Source of the DNA: Domibacillus robiginosus
GTDB taxonomy: Bacteria; Bacillota; Bacilli; Bacillales; Domibacillaceae
Reading direction: 5' to 3'
Assembly (NCBI RefSeq): GCF_000966195.1
Contig: NZ_LAHL01000013.1
Coordinates: 124,001-188,000, forward strand
DNA: 64,000 bases
The notes beneath the pieces were generated by a model, which was not told where the DNA came from, did not search any database, and was given only the letters and a program-made list of their open reading frames with translations. Of this stretch, positions 23,540-32,121 are shown piece after piece. A program made the translations under genes and the position numbers. Every line of letters starts with the position of its first letter. Position 1 is the first letter of the stretch.

Positions 23540-24316
23540 CTAAAACCCCTGTTTGCGAAGCCAATTCTCACATACAGACGTCCATTTAGACGCTTCTTTA
23601 TGATCAGTGGCAAGTCCAAGCCCATGCCGGCCGCTCTCAAAAATGTGCAGGTCAAACGGAACAGAAGCACGGCTCAGAGCAGCCGCAAACAGTAAGCTAT
23701 TTTCAACTGGAACCGGCTCATCATCTGCTGTATGCCATAAAAAAGAAGGGGGCGTTTCTTTCGTTACATGCCGCTCATTGGACAAAAACAGCCGCTGCTC
23801 CCCAGACGAACCAGCTCCAAGCAGGTTTTCCATTGAGCCGTCATGCCGATGCTCCCCAAAGGTAATGACCGGGTACCCCAAAACAAGCAAATCCGGACGA
23901 GATGGCTGTTGTTCCACCGGATCAGCAGCACCCTTCATTCCCTGGTCGTATTTGGTTGCAAGCGTTGATGCAAGATGGCCTCCTGCTGAAAAACCGAGTA
24001 CTCCGACCCGTTCTGAATCTACCTTCCACGACGGCGCATGATGCCGGACAAGACGAATGGCACGGGAAGCATCCAAAAGCGGAACCGGATGCCGGTAAGG
24101 CGCTGTGCGATACTGGACAACAAATGCATGAGTGCCAAGACGGTTCAGCCATTTCGCGACAGGTTCTCCTTCATGAAAAGCCCGTCTCGCATAGCCTCCT
24201 CCCGGAAAAATCAGCATAGCTGGTGCTGTTTCAGAACCAGCAGGGTAAAATGTCATATAGGGTGTTTCTTCCCCATCAAGTTTAAAAGGAACCTCATCTT
24301 CCCATAAGTGAATCAT
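23540..24316 (-). CDS. alpha/beta hydrolase, acetyl esterase-like
   Basis: 258-residue esterase/lipase-type hydrolase. LIFPGGGYARRAFHEGEPVA is the HGGG-like oxyanion stretch (with P in place of H, as in many acetylxylan-esterase relatives). The nucleophile Ser is in LGFSAGGHLAST; Asp in WHTADDEPVPVENS; His in ESGRHGLGL. No signal peptide. Probably deacetylates sugars or small esters. It is followed on the opposite strand by the ferritin-like gene. Substrate unknown. Confidence 0.8.
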   Translation of the reverse strand: MIHLWEDEVPFKLDGEETPYMTFYPAGSETAPAMLIFPGGGYARRAFHEGEPVAKWLNRLGTHAFVVQYRTAPYRHPVPLLDASRAIRLVRHHAPSWKVDSERVGVLGFSAGGHLASTLATKYDQGMKGAADPVEQQPSRPDLLVLGYPVITFGEHRHDGSMENLLGAGSSGEQRLFLSNERHVTKETPPSFLWHTADDEPVPVENSLLFAAALSRASVPFDLHIFESGRHGLGLATDHKEASKWTSVCENWLRKQGF

Positions 24317-24328
24317 TCTGCTTCCCCC

Positions 24329-24997
24329 TTATTTTGAGTTGAACCCCCGGTCGGTTACATACCCTTCCATTGACCAAATACCTTTTTTCTTCTTCTTGGC
24401 AATTCCCTCTTTTGTTTCAAACTCGTTCAAGTAGCGCGTATTAGGCGGATATACATAAGCAACCCGCGCAAAACCTTCCTCTAAAAGAGTTTCCTGCACA
24501 CTTTTCCCGTTCACATACACATACACCAATATGCGGCTATACTTGTCCAGGCGCTGGCCAATATCAAATTCAATTGTAATATCTCCACCTTGAAGCAGTT
24601 CTGCTGTTCGTTCCTTTGCTTCTTCACCGAGCGGCTGCCTGCCCAGCTGTGGATGGCGGGTTTCAGGTGTATCAATAAGCAGGAAGCGAGCACTAAATTC
24701 TTCTGCTTTTCCATCATTATCCGCATCAAAAGCAAAAACAGCGGTGTCACCGTCAACCGGGCGCACAAGCTTCGCCGGAATAGGTTCTATCACTCCTTTT
24801 GTTTTTAAGATGCTTCCCGCTTCATCGACTGGCTCCTCTGCTTTATTCGAGCCTTTTTCTGTTTGCTGGTTTTCTTTTTCGATTGCTGTTAACACATCTT
24901 CTGTTACTTCTAAAACATCGCTCACTTCTTCTAAGCTGCAAGCTGACAGAAACAAAGCTGCAGTTGCACATAGAATCAGTGTCACCCTTCTTTTCAC
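24329..24997 (-). CDS. thermonuclease (staphylococcal nuclease-type) lipoprotein
   Basis: 222-residue secreted nuclease. Signal peptide with lipobox LSAC (Cys near residue 20), an acidic linker, then an SNase domain from about residue 75: RPVDGDTAVF, ARFLLIDTPETRHP with catalytic Arg, Asp and Glu, GEEAKERT, and DKYSRILVYVYVNG with the second Arg. It cleaves DNA and RNA with calcium, anchored at the outer membrane face. Starts with GTG at 24997 after AGAGGA. A possible structured RNA leader with a terminator precedes it. Confidence 0.9.
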   Translation of the reverse strand: MKRRVTLILCATAALFLSACSLEEVSDVLEVTEDVLTAIEKENQQTEKGSNKAEEPVDEAGSILKTKGVIEPIPAKLVRPVDGDTAVFAFDADNDGKAEEFSARFLLIDTPETRHPQLGRQPLGEEAKERTAELLQGGDITIEFDIGQRLDKYSRILVYVYVNGKSVQETLLEEGFARVAYVYPPNTRYLNEFETKEGIAKKKKKGIWSMEGYVTDRGFNSK

Positions 24998-25034
24998 GTT
25001 TTAATCCTCTTTTCTTTCCTCTTGAACATCCATA

Positions 25035-25126
25035 TAAAAAAACCTCTTTAAAAGAGGTATCAAGCTGTCGGCATACGCTTGCTTTCCCGACGTACCGACG
25101 TTTTCCACTCTCTTTTAGAAGAAGGT
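25035..25126 (-). ncRNA. possible cis-regulatory RNA leader of the nuclease gene
   Basis: Between two minus-strand genes. An upstream arm AAAAGAGAGT can pair with ACCTCTTTT, which is also the 5' arm of a terminator (ACCTCTTTTAAAGAGGT plus seven T at 25036-25058): mutually exclusive structures as in a riboswitch. The middle contains GTCGG and CCGAC arms and a CAAGC/GCTTG pairing that could form a pseudoknot. I do not recognise a known aptamer. It may equally be only the terminator of the upstream gene. Confidence 0.4.
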
Positions 25127-25525
25127 TTATTTTTTTGCAGCTGCTTCTTGAATATAGTCGGCAATCACTGGAACCGAAAGCTCCAGACCGCTTGTTGATA
25201 AGCTGTTTTGCACATACTGAAGCTTGTTGTCGTCACTTGCATACGATTGAATATTAAGGATGTTATTAATATATAAAATGCCTTCATTTGTAATCATCGG
25301 TTTGATCACATGTCCGTCTGTTTCATTATAATGGCGGATTTTTTGGAGCCCATTAATAAGCCCCTGGTCAAACAAGTCATTCATGGCAATCTCATAAACT
25401 GCCGGCTTCATATTTTCACTGATCCGTTCATGAAGTTCATACATTACATCCGGTTTGTTTTCCAAATAATATTGTACATAATAAGCAAGAAGCACCTGTT
25501 CTGCTACTGGTAATTGTCTTCCCAT
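25127..25525 (-). CDS. unrecognised 132-residue protein, possible winged-helix fold
   Basis: I do not recognise this protein with certainty. Its order helix-rich N-terminus (EQVLLAYYVQYYLENKPDVM), AMNDLFDQGLING and KPMITNEGILYINNIL resembles a winged-helix domain of the YjcQ kind, where a recognition helix is followed by a wing and a terminal helix. No signal peptide or membrane segment. AAGGAGGCG precedes the start at 25525, and a TATAAT -10 element (25553-25558, minus strand) lies upstream. It may be a DNA-binding protein, by inference only. Confidence 0.55.
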   Translation of the reverse strand: MGRQLPVAEQVLLAYYVQYYLENKPDVMYELHERISENMKPAVYEIAMNDLFDQGLINGLQKIRHYNETDGHVIKPMITNEGILYINNILNIQSYASDDNKLQYVQNSLSTSGLELSVPVIADYIQEAAAKK

Positions 25526-25670
25526 ACAAACGCCTCCTTTTCAATTTCCTCTATTATACATGATGCAGGCGCCTATCAGTCAATTTCCATTCAACCTCTT
25601 TATGCGCCACACATATACTATAAATACATCTTAAATGCTCTGCCGTAGGCATATGGACACAAAAATTCTA

Positions 25671-25699
25671 TTAACAATACTCTTAAATCATGGTATAGT
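25671..25699 (+). promoter_or_regulatory. SigA-type promoter of the NlpC/P60 gene
   Basis: TTAACA (25671-25676), 17-bp spacer, TATAGT (25694-25699), 41 bp before the start codon. Confidence 0.65.
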
Positions 25700-25739
25700 C
25701 ATGACAACAAATACCATATGAATAGAGGAGCTTTAAGAT

Positions 25740-26759
25740 ATGACCTTTAAAAAGGTGATGATAGCGATCATGCTTTGCGTAATGGCTTTATCACTCCTGT
25801 CTCCCGCTGCAAAAGCCGCTGAATCCACTGCTGCTTGTTCTCCTAAAAAAGCCGCTAATAAAACATATATTAATGTGTCTGTCGCCACTCTGTGGAAAGA
25901 CACGAGTGCAAAACGGAAAATCGATCAGCCATCTCTCTCAAACCCTGTGAATATAAAAGCCTGGACATCCAAAATGGCAACTGTAAAAGACCGTATTTGG
26001 CTGACTGGAAGAGCAGAAACACAGGCACTTTATGGGCAGGAAGTCGTCATTTTAAAAACCAGCGGCAGCTGGGCACAAGTGGCTGTCAAGGATCAAATTA
26101 CGTCCAAAAACAAAAAAGGCTATCCAGGCTGGCTGCCTAAATCGCAGATCACCACGCAGCCTGCTTCTTATGAAAACTGTGGGACAGCCTGGGTAAAATC
26201 CAAGACAGCGTACCTTTTTCATGACAAGAAAAAATCGTTTATGGAAATCAGCTTTAATACGGAACTGCCCATTATTAAATCAGAAACGAATTGGGTACAG
26301 GTCATGACACCATCAAACGGAGCCAAATGGATCAAAAAAAGTGATATCCGTGTGCTTGCTGCGATACCGAACATTCCAAAACCAACCGGCTCTGCGCTTT
26401 TAGCAACCGGAAAACAGTTTCTCGGTCTTCCTTATTTATGGTCGGGCATGTCGGCTTACGGCTTTGACTGTTCAGGCTTTACTTCCTCTGTTTACCGCTA
26501 TCACGGCATTAGTATCCCGCGTGATGCTTCTGAACAGGCAAAAGCAGGCAAAGCAGTCGCAAAATCTGCCCTACAGCCGGGTGACCTTTTATTTTTCGCT
26601 TACAATAAAGGCAAAGGCCGTGTCCATCATGTAGCTATGTATGCTGGCAATGGCCAGATGATTCATGCACCAAAAGCCGGTAAGCGGGTAGAGATTATTT
26701 CGATGAATACCGCGGCTTACAAACAGGAATACGCAGGCGCACGCCGTTACATTCAGTAA
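25740..26759 (+). CDS. secreted SH3b-NlpC/P60 cell wall endopeptidase
   Basis: 339-residue exported peptidoglycan hydrolase. Signal peptide residues 1-27 ending AKA-AES; two bacterial SH3-like repeats (about 40-135 and 140-210); C-terminal NlpC/P60 domain from about 220 with catalytic Cys in YGFDCSGFTSSVYRYHG and His in VHHVAMYAGNGQMIHAP. It should cut the D-Glu to meso-diaminopimelate bond of muropeptides, as in YkfC-like enzymes. AGAGGAG precedes the ATG. Transcribed alone, with a promoter and a shared terminator. Confidence 0.93.
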   Translation: MTFKKVMIAIMLCVMALSLLSPAAKAAESTAACSPKKAANKTYINVSVATLWKDTSAKRKIDQPSLSNPVNIKAWTSKMATVKDRIWLTGRAETQALYGQEVVILKTSGSWAQVAVKDQITSKNKKGYPGWLPKSQITTQPASYENCGTAWVKSKTAYLFHDKKKSFMEISFNTELPIIKSETNWVQVMTPSNGAKWIKKSDIRVLAAIPNIPKPTGSALLATGKQFLGLPYLWSGMSAYGFDCSGFTSSVYRYHGISIPRDASEQAKAGKAVAKSALQPGDLLFFAYNKGKGRVHHVAMYAGNGQMIHAPKAGKRVEIISMNTAAYKQEYAGARRYIQ

Positions 26760-26770
26760 AGCCTTGTAAA

Positions 26771-26808
26771 AAAACCATCCCCGTACTCTCTGACGGGGAT
26801 GGTTTTTG
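26771..26808. terminator. bidirectional terminator after the NlpC/P60 and RNase J genes
   Basis: AAACCATCCCCGT / ACGGGGATGGTTTTT with an eight-base loop and A/T runs on both sides. Confidence 0.9.
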
Positions 26809-26814
26809 ATTTTC

Positions 26815-28488
26815 TTACACTTCAATGATAATAGGAACAATCATTGGGCGCCTTTTCGTTTGGGCGTATAAAAATTTCCCAACGGATTCTTTCAAATGCT
26901 GCTTCATCACTTTCCATTGAGTTACATGCGCTTCCTGTAATTTCTGAATCGTAGAAGCGGCAATTTGATTAACATCATTCAACAGCTCTTCTGACTGGCG
27001 GGCATAGACAAACCCTCGTGAAATCGTATCAGGTCCGGAAACGATTTTGTTTTCTGATTTACTTAAAGTAATGACAATCACAAGCATCCCATCTTCGGAA
27101 AGCTGTTTGCGATCACGAAGCACAATATCGCCCACATCTCCAATTCCGAGTCCGTCCACAAATATATTTCCAGCCGGGATTTTTCGTGTCTGCCGGGCTT
27201 CAGATTGACGGATGTCGACTACATCCCCATTTCCTACAACGAAAATGTTCTCCGGCTGAACGCCAACAGACTCTGCCAGCAGCCGGTGCTGCTGCAGCAT
27301 TCTAAATTCTCCATGGATCGGAATAAAGTATTTCGGCTTCATCAAGGTAAGCATAAGCTTCAGCTCCTCCTGACAGCCATGACCGGACACGTGCATACCG
27401 GTAGCAGCCCCTGATCCATAAATGACATGGGCGCCAAGACGAAATAAATTATCGATAATACGTGCTACATTTCGTTCATTTCCTGGAATAGGCGATGAAG
27501 ACAGGATGACGGTATCACCAGGATAAATTTCCACCTGCCGATATTTTGAGTTTGATAAGCGGGACAAGGCGGCCATTGGTTCTCCCTGGCTTCCCGTACA
27601 AAGAATCGCAACGCTCTCTGGATCCTGGTCACTGATTTCCTCCGCATCAATCAGCATCTCATCCGGGATATCCAAATAGCCAAGCTCGATCGCCACCGAT
27701 ACTACATTCACCATACTCCGTCCTAATAGGGCAAGCTTTCGATTTGTTTTTCTTGCTGCATCAACGACCTGTTGAACGCGGTGAACATTCGAAGCAAATG
27801 TGGCGATAAACACTTTGCCCTGCGCTTTGCTGAACGCTTCTTCGATATGCCGTCCGACGTGTTTTTCAGACGGGGTAAATCCAGGCCGCTCCGCGTTGGT
27901 ACTTTCTGAAAGAAGGGCAAGCACCCCATTCTCACCAAGCCCGGCCATTTTGTGAATATCCGGATATTGATCGTTAACCGGTGTTAAATCAAATTTAAAG
28001 TCACCCGTATGTACAACCGTTCCTTCCGGTGTATGAAACGCGGCTCCTAAACAGTCCGGGATGCTGTGATTTGTTTTAAAAAACGTAAGACGGATCGTTC
28101 CAAGCTCAATGACCGAATCGGAATGTATCGGTGTCAGCTTTGTATCGCCGAGCAATCCATGCTCTCTCAGCTTAATTTCGATCAAGCCGATTGTCAGCCG
28201 CGTTGCGTAAATAGGCACGTTAAGCTGTTTAAGAAAATAAGGAATGCCTCCAATGTGATCCTCATGTCCGTGTGTGACAACGAGCGCCCTGATTTTTTCT
28301 TCATTTTCACGCAGGTACGTAATATCTGGAATAATTAAATCAATGCCTAATAAACTTTCGTCCGGGAACTTTGAGCCGCAGTCAATCAGAACAATATCAT
28401 CCGCATACTGCACGGCATACATATTCTTTCCGATTTCATTTACGCCGCCTAAAGCAAAGATAGATAATGTGTTTTCCTGTGCATTCAT
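26815..28488 (-). CDS. ribonuclease J family protein
   Basis: 557-residue metallo-beta-lactamase/beta-CASP ribonuclease acting on mRNA and rRNA 5' ends and internally. Metal ligands are in THGHEDHIGG, TGDFKFDLTP and, near the C-terminus of the core, the HVSGHG and IPIHGEFRM motifs; the C-terminal domain ends TKRRPMIVPIIIEV. It has an intact HGHEDH (as in J1), but several downstream stretches (CQEELKLML, GDVVDIRQ, NIFVDGLGIGDVG, SKSENKIVSGPD) are closer to J2. It may be a third paralogue. The start is the ATG at 28488, with GGGGAGGAAG upstream; an open frame extends further but lacks a ribosome site. Confidence 0.85.
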   Translation of the reverse strand: MNAQENTLSIFALGGVNEIGKNMYAVQYADDIVLIDCGSKFPDESLLGIDLIIPDITYLRENEEKIRALVVTHGHEDHIGGIPYFLKQLNVPIYATRLTIGLIEIKLREHGLLGDTKLTPIHSDSVIELGTIRLTFFKTNHSIPDCLGAAFHTPEGTVVHTGDFKFDLTPVNDQYPDIHKMAGLGENGVLALLSESTNAERPGFTPSEKHVGRHIEEAFSKAQGKVFIATFASNVHRVQQVVDAARKTNRKLALLGRSMVNVVSVAIELGYLDIPDEMLIDAEEISDQDPESVAILCTGSQGEPMAALSRLSNSKYRQVEIYPGDTVILSSSPIPGNERNVARIIDNLFRLGAHVIYGSGAATGMHVSGHGCQEELKLMLTLMKPKYFIPIHGEFRMLQQHRLLAESVGVQPENIFVVGNGDVVDIRQSEARQTRKIPAGNIFVDGLGIGDVGDIVLRDRKQLSEDGMLVIVITLSKSENKIVSGPDTISRGFVYARQSEELLNDVNQIAASTIQKLQEAHVTQWKVMKQHLKESVGKFLYAQTKRRPMIVPIIIEV

Positions 28489-28567
28489 CGTGTCTTCCTC
28501 CCCAAAAAACTCATTATCAAAATTGTGCCCTGTTCCGGTTCTTTTATGCCTCTTTCCTTTTTTGAGC

Positions 28568-28602
28568 AAAACAAAAAGCGGCGCTTTTGCAAAAGCACCG
28601 CT
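28568..28602 (-). terminator. terminator after the V4R-STAS gene
   Basis: AGCGGTGCTTTTG / CAAAAGCGCCGCT with T-rich run on the minus strand, about 8 nt past the stop. Confidence 0.85.
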
Positions 28603-28609
28603 TGATTTT

Positions 28610-29629
28610 TTAAACAATCGTTCTTCCATGCTGACCCAAAGCAAAATAGATACCATGCTGCAGCGTTTGAAAGCAGTCGAATTTAGACAGGTTAATATTT
28701 GATTGTGAAATAATCAAACTAAGCTCTGGAGAAATACCGACAAGAATGGTTTCCGTTCCAATTAAGGAAGCAGCGGAACCAATTTTTTCAATTAAGCTGA
28801 CGGTATGACCGCTAATATCCCTGTCGAGACCCGTTAAATCAAGCACTAGATAATTGGCTTTGTGCGCCGGAAGATTATTCAGCGTTTTCACGACAAGTTC
28901 TTCCGAGCGGTCTTCATCGTATTTTCCAATCAGCGGAACGACGACAATTCCTTCGAGTACAGGAATAATGGGCGAGGAAAGCTGTCTGACTAATTCTTTC
29001 AGCTCTTTTGTTTTTTCCTCTACAATTGTTTCCAGCCGCAGGATTTCTTCCGCTTCTTTCTTACGCGCTAATTGATGAATGTTATTTGAAATTGTCACAT
29101 CTGACGGGAAATATTCAATGATGCTGTACTCATGTCCAGCAAGCTGATCCTGTACGACTTTGTACCACATGTTTTGTCCAAACAGCCCGCTGAAAATACC
29201 CGCATAATGAGCGGGAAGATAATTTCCACCCTGCTTTTTGCCCTGTGCCTGGTTGATTTTAAACTCCCAGCTGTCTTTTATATGAGCGGTAAGTGTTTTT
29301 GCTCCAAAATCCAAATTCTTGATCGTTGTGCGGCCCCAGCCTGCGGAGGCATAAGTATTCGTAATAAGCTCCGCTGCCTGCGCAGCGTCTACATCTTTTA
29401 TTTTTTCAAAGTATTGTCCTACAACCAACCCCTGGCGGAAACCTGTTGTTTCAAATACAAGGTTGGAGGCTTCTTCTCCGGAAATTTCTTCGATCGTGTC
29501 AAAAAAAGTTTTCATGGCAGAAGAAATCCAAAAAAGGACTGCATCTTGTTGTTCAAACAAAAATTTCCCTTTCTCTAAATCCCATTCAAATGTAAGCCCG
29601 CCAATTGTGATATGTGAATTTACTGCCAT
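28610..29629 (-). CDS. V4R-like sensor plus STAS domain protein (RsbR-like)
   Basis: 339-residue cytoplasmic protein. The N-terminal part (about 15-200) has V4R-domain features: GFRQGLVVGQYF, SAGWGRTTIKNLDFG, HYAGIFSGLFGQNMWYKV and a final EYFPSDV. A short coiled coil (about 205-230, KKEAEEILRLETIVEEK) leads into a C-terminal STAS domain (235-330: VLEGIVVVPLIGKYD, LVLDLTGLDRDISGHTV, LVGISPELS). RsbR-type STAS proteins form the stressosome that feeds SigB; LDLTG keeps a Thr at the usual phosphorylation region, while the second position reads Ser. The V4R domain may bind a small molecule. Stressosome membership is inferred. A SigA-like promoter (TTGGAC, TATAAT) precedes it. Confidence 0.72.
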   Translation of the reverse strand: MAVNSHITIGGLTFEWDLEKGKFLFEQQDAVLFWISSAMKTFFDTIEEISGEEASNLVFETTGFRQGLVVGQYFEKIKDVDAAQAAELITNTYASAGWGRTTIKNLDFGAKTLTAHIKDSWEFKINQAQGKKQGGNYLPAHYAGIFSGLFGQNMWYKVVQDQLAGHEYSIIEYFPSDVTISNNIHQLARKKEAEEILRLETIVEEKTKELKELVRQLSSPIIPVLEGIVVVPLIGKYDEDRSEELVVKTLNNLPAHKANYLVLDLTGLDRDISGHTVSLIEKIGSAASLIGTETILVGISPELSLIISQSNINLSKFDCFQTLQHGIYFALGQHGRTIV

Positions 29630-29801
29630 TTATGCATGCCCCTTTATGTTGAATAAGTACTTTTTATACACAGTATACCCATTATAGTTTTTGCCGAAAA
29701 ACCTGTCCAATGTAGAACCTTTTTCTTTTTTAAAACAGCATATTTAAAGCTGCCTATACCCTTTAATCGCTCTACATTTAGATAGCGCTTCATAAACAAA
29801 A

Positions 29802-29840
29802 TAAAAAAGCAGGGAATGAGGTTAACTGTCCTTCCCTGCT
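29802..29840 (-). terminator. rlmCD terminator
   Basis: Minus strand AGCAGGGAA / TTCCCTGCT with six T, about 12 nt past the stop of the methyltransferase gene. Confidence 0.85.
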
Positions 29841-29851
29841 TCAAAACCCTG

Positions 29852-31228
29852 TTACAATAAGTCTAAAACAGCTACTGCCTCTACATGCACCGTCTGCGGA
29901 AACATATCCACCGGCTGCACCTCACGCGTTTTATATCCACCGTCTTCTAAAACACGAAGATCACGGGCAAGCGTACCTGGATTACATGATACATATACAA
30001 CCCGGCTCGGTTTCATTTTCAAAATCGTTTCCAGCAATGCTTCGTCACAGCCTTTGCGCGGCGGGTCCACCATGATCACATCCGGCTTGATGCCCTGCTT
30101 GTACCAGGCTGGAATGACTTCCTCTGCTTTTCCCGCCTCAAAATAAGCGTTCTTAATGCCGTTGAGCTCCGCATTTTTCCTTGCGTCTTCAATAGCCTGC
30201 GGTACAATTTCGACTCCGTACACCTGCTTTGCTTTTCGCGCAAGAAACAGAGAAATGGTACCAATGCCGCAATAAGCGTCGATCACGGTTTCCTCACCAG
30301 TTAATTGGGCATACTCGAGCGCTTTATTGTACAGCACTTCCGTCTGGACCGGATTAACCTGATAAAACGACCGGGCCGAAATCGCAAACTTGATATCGCC
30401 GATTGTATCGTAAATTACATCTTCTCCAAACAAAGTACGGGTCACATTGCCAAAAACAACATTCGTTTTTTCTGCATTCACATTTTGGACGATAGAGGTA
30501 ATGTCCGGAATGGCCTGACGGATGCCTTCAATAATAGCCTCCCTATTTGGAATTTCATTGGTGCGTGTGATCAGCACAGCCATTTTTTCGCCGGTTTGAT
30601 AGCCGATCCGTGCCATCACATGACGAAGCACGCCTTTATGGCGGCCTTCGTCATAAGGCATAACCCCATTAGCGGCACAGACGTCTTTTACTTTTTGAAT
30701 GATAACATCGCTTTCCGTGTGCTGAATCAAGCATTCTGTCATATCAATAATGTCGTGTGAGCGCTTTTTGAAGAAGCCAGCGACAATCCGGCCTTCAGCC
30801 GACAGCCCCACCGGGACCTGTGCTTTGTTTCGGTAGCGCCACGGGTCCTCTAAGCCAAGCACTGGATGCACAGGCACGTCCGGCAGCTTGGCGATCCGAT
30901 CGATCACATTGCGCACCTGGTTGTATTTCATATCCATTTGTCCTGCATAGGATAAGTGCTGCACCTGGCAGCCGCCGCATTCATCATATACGGGACAAGG
31001 CGGCTCAACCCGCTCCTGTGACGCCTTGTCCAGTCGGATCAGCCTGGCGAATCCGTACCCTTTGTTTAATTTTGTTACTTGAATTTCTCCTGTTTCCCCT
31101 GGCAGAACACCTTCTATAAATAATGGATAGCCGTCAACTTTGGCTACCCCTTTTCCTTCATGTGTCAAATCGGCCACCGTTACATGAACGATATCACCTT
31201 TTTGAACCGGAGCTTGAATCTTTGCCAC
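29852..31228 (-). CDS. rlmCD: 23S rRNA (uracil-C5)-methyltransferase
   Basis: 458-residue RumA/TrmA-type enzyme that methylates uridines in 23S rRNA (RlmCD, formerly YefA, in B. subtilis). TRAM domain at residues 5-65; iron-sulfur Cys cluster [15 protein letters not shown] at about 77; SAM site [16 protein letters not shown]; catalytic [12 protein letters not shown]. Starts with GTG at 31228 after AGGAGAG. It follows the TrmB-like regulator by 16 nt, possibly in one transcript. In B. subtilis it lies next to dgkB; here dgkB is 8.6 kb away. Confidence 0.92.
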   Translation of the reverse strand: MAKIQAPVQKGDIVHVTVADLTHEGKGVAKVDGYPLFIEGVLPGETGEIQVTKLNKGYGFARLIRLDKASQERVEPPCPVYDECGGCQVQHLSYAGQMDMKYNQVRNVIDRIAKLPDVPVHPVLGLEDPWRYRNKAQVPVGLSAEGRIVAGFFKKRSHDIIDMTECLIQHTESDVIIQKVKDVCAANGVMPYDEGRHKGVLRHVMARIGYQTGEKMAVLITRTNEIPNREAIIEGIRQAIPDITSIVQNVNAEKTNVVFGNVTRTLFGEDVIYDTIGDIKFAISARSFYQVNPVQTEVLYNKALEYAQLTGEETVIDAYCGIGTISLFLARKAKQVYGVEIVPQAIEDARKNAELNGIKNAYFEAGKAEEVIPAWYKQGIKPDVIMVDPPRKGCDEALLETILKMKPSRVVYVSCNPGTLARDLRVLEDGGYKTREVQPVDMFPQTVHVEAVAVLDLL

Positions 31229-31244
31229 AATTACTCTCCTCTTT

Positions 31245-32018
31245 CTATTTGAAAAACGATTCCCGCTCAGCCGAAATCCATTTTTCCATTTCTTTTTCCT
31301 TTACAAGACGATTCACTAAAATATCATGCCAGACGTAATTTTCCAACAAATAAATATGAACCGGATCATCCGTATAAAATGCGGTAGCCCGCTGCTCAAC
31401 AGACGGTCCATACAGCATTTCCTTACCGTCAATCGACAGAATAAACCATTTGTCCTGTCCGATTTCTTCAACGAAGCTTGTCTGGCGATGTACATCGAGT
31501 CCCCTGATTGGCTGCTCTACTTGAAAAACGATACCCTTCATCTTACAACGATGTGCGGCTTTCTTCAAGAGCGGTTGGAGCATTTTGTACATCCCGCTCC
31601 ACATGGAAAGAATCACTTTTCGTTCAGCTTTTTGCAGCATTGTTTCACAAAATGCCAAAATCGGTTCTTCCCCATGAATGGAAGCAACCCGTTTGTCCGG
31701 CTCTGGCTGCACAATTTCTAGTGCTTTTAATGATTCACCGACCGATGAAAACGTCGCTTCCCATTTTGATTGAATGGAAGCCAAAAATACATCTACCGGA
31801 AGCGGTGAATAGAGCGTACTTTTGCCACTCTTCTCCTGAATGACGACTCCTCGTGCGGCTAAACTTTTTAATACGTCATATACCCGCGCCCGCGGAATAC
31901 CGGATTCTTTACTGACCTGATACGCTGTTGAGGTACCGCATTTTACAAGCGTCACATACGCCTGGGATTCATACTGATTAAAGCCCATCTCCTGTATTTT
32001 CTCGATCATTCCGTTCAT
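31245..32018 (-). CDS. TrmB family transcriptional regulator
   Basis: 257-residue regulator. The N-terminal winged helix-turn-helix ([41 protein letters not shown]) is of the TrmB type; the C-terminal effector domain lies at about 105-250. Relatives sense sugars or other metabolites. The ATG at 32018 is preferred, since GGAGGAG lies 5 nt upstream; an ATG at 32030 adds four residues. It is divergent from a TSUP exporter, and a perfect 9-bp inverted repeat lies between, so it probably controls that exporter and itself. Effector unknown. Confidence 0.82.
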   Translation of the reverse strand: MNGMIEKIQEMGFNQYESQAYVTLVKCGTSTAYQVSKESGIPRARVYDVLKSLAARGVVIQEKSGKSTLYSPLPVDVFLASIQSKWEATFSSVGESLKALEIVQPEPDKRVASIHGEEPILAFCETMLQKAERKVILSMWSGMYKMLQPLLKKAAHRCKMKGIVFQVEQPIRGLDVHRQTSFVEEIGQDKWFILSIDGKEMLYGPSVEQRATAFYTDDPVHIYLLENYVWHDILVNRLVKEKEMEKWISAERESFFK

Positions 32019-32077
32019 GTTCTCCTCCATGGCCTCTTCTTGATTCCATCATATCATGTTTACAACCGAAAAAATAT

Positions 32078-32101
32078 TAGTTACTATTATAGTAGTAACT
32101 A
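32078..32101. promoter_or_regulatory. palindromic operator between trmB-like and TSUP genes
   Basis: TAGTTACTA and TAGTAACTA, perfect 9-bp arms with a 6-bp spacer (TTATAG), in the 103-bp divergent gap. Best candidate binding site of the adjacent TrmB-like protein. Half-site AGTTAC also occurs in the MarR operator at 39.7 kb. Confidence 0.65.
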
Positions 32102-32121
32102 TCTAACAGGAGATGAGATGA

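Noticed and set aside
28489-28656. Longer N-terminus for RNase J starting at 28656
   Set aside because: The extra 55 residues cross the terminator of the upstream gene and have no similarity to RNase J; a strong ribosome site marks the ATG at 28488.
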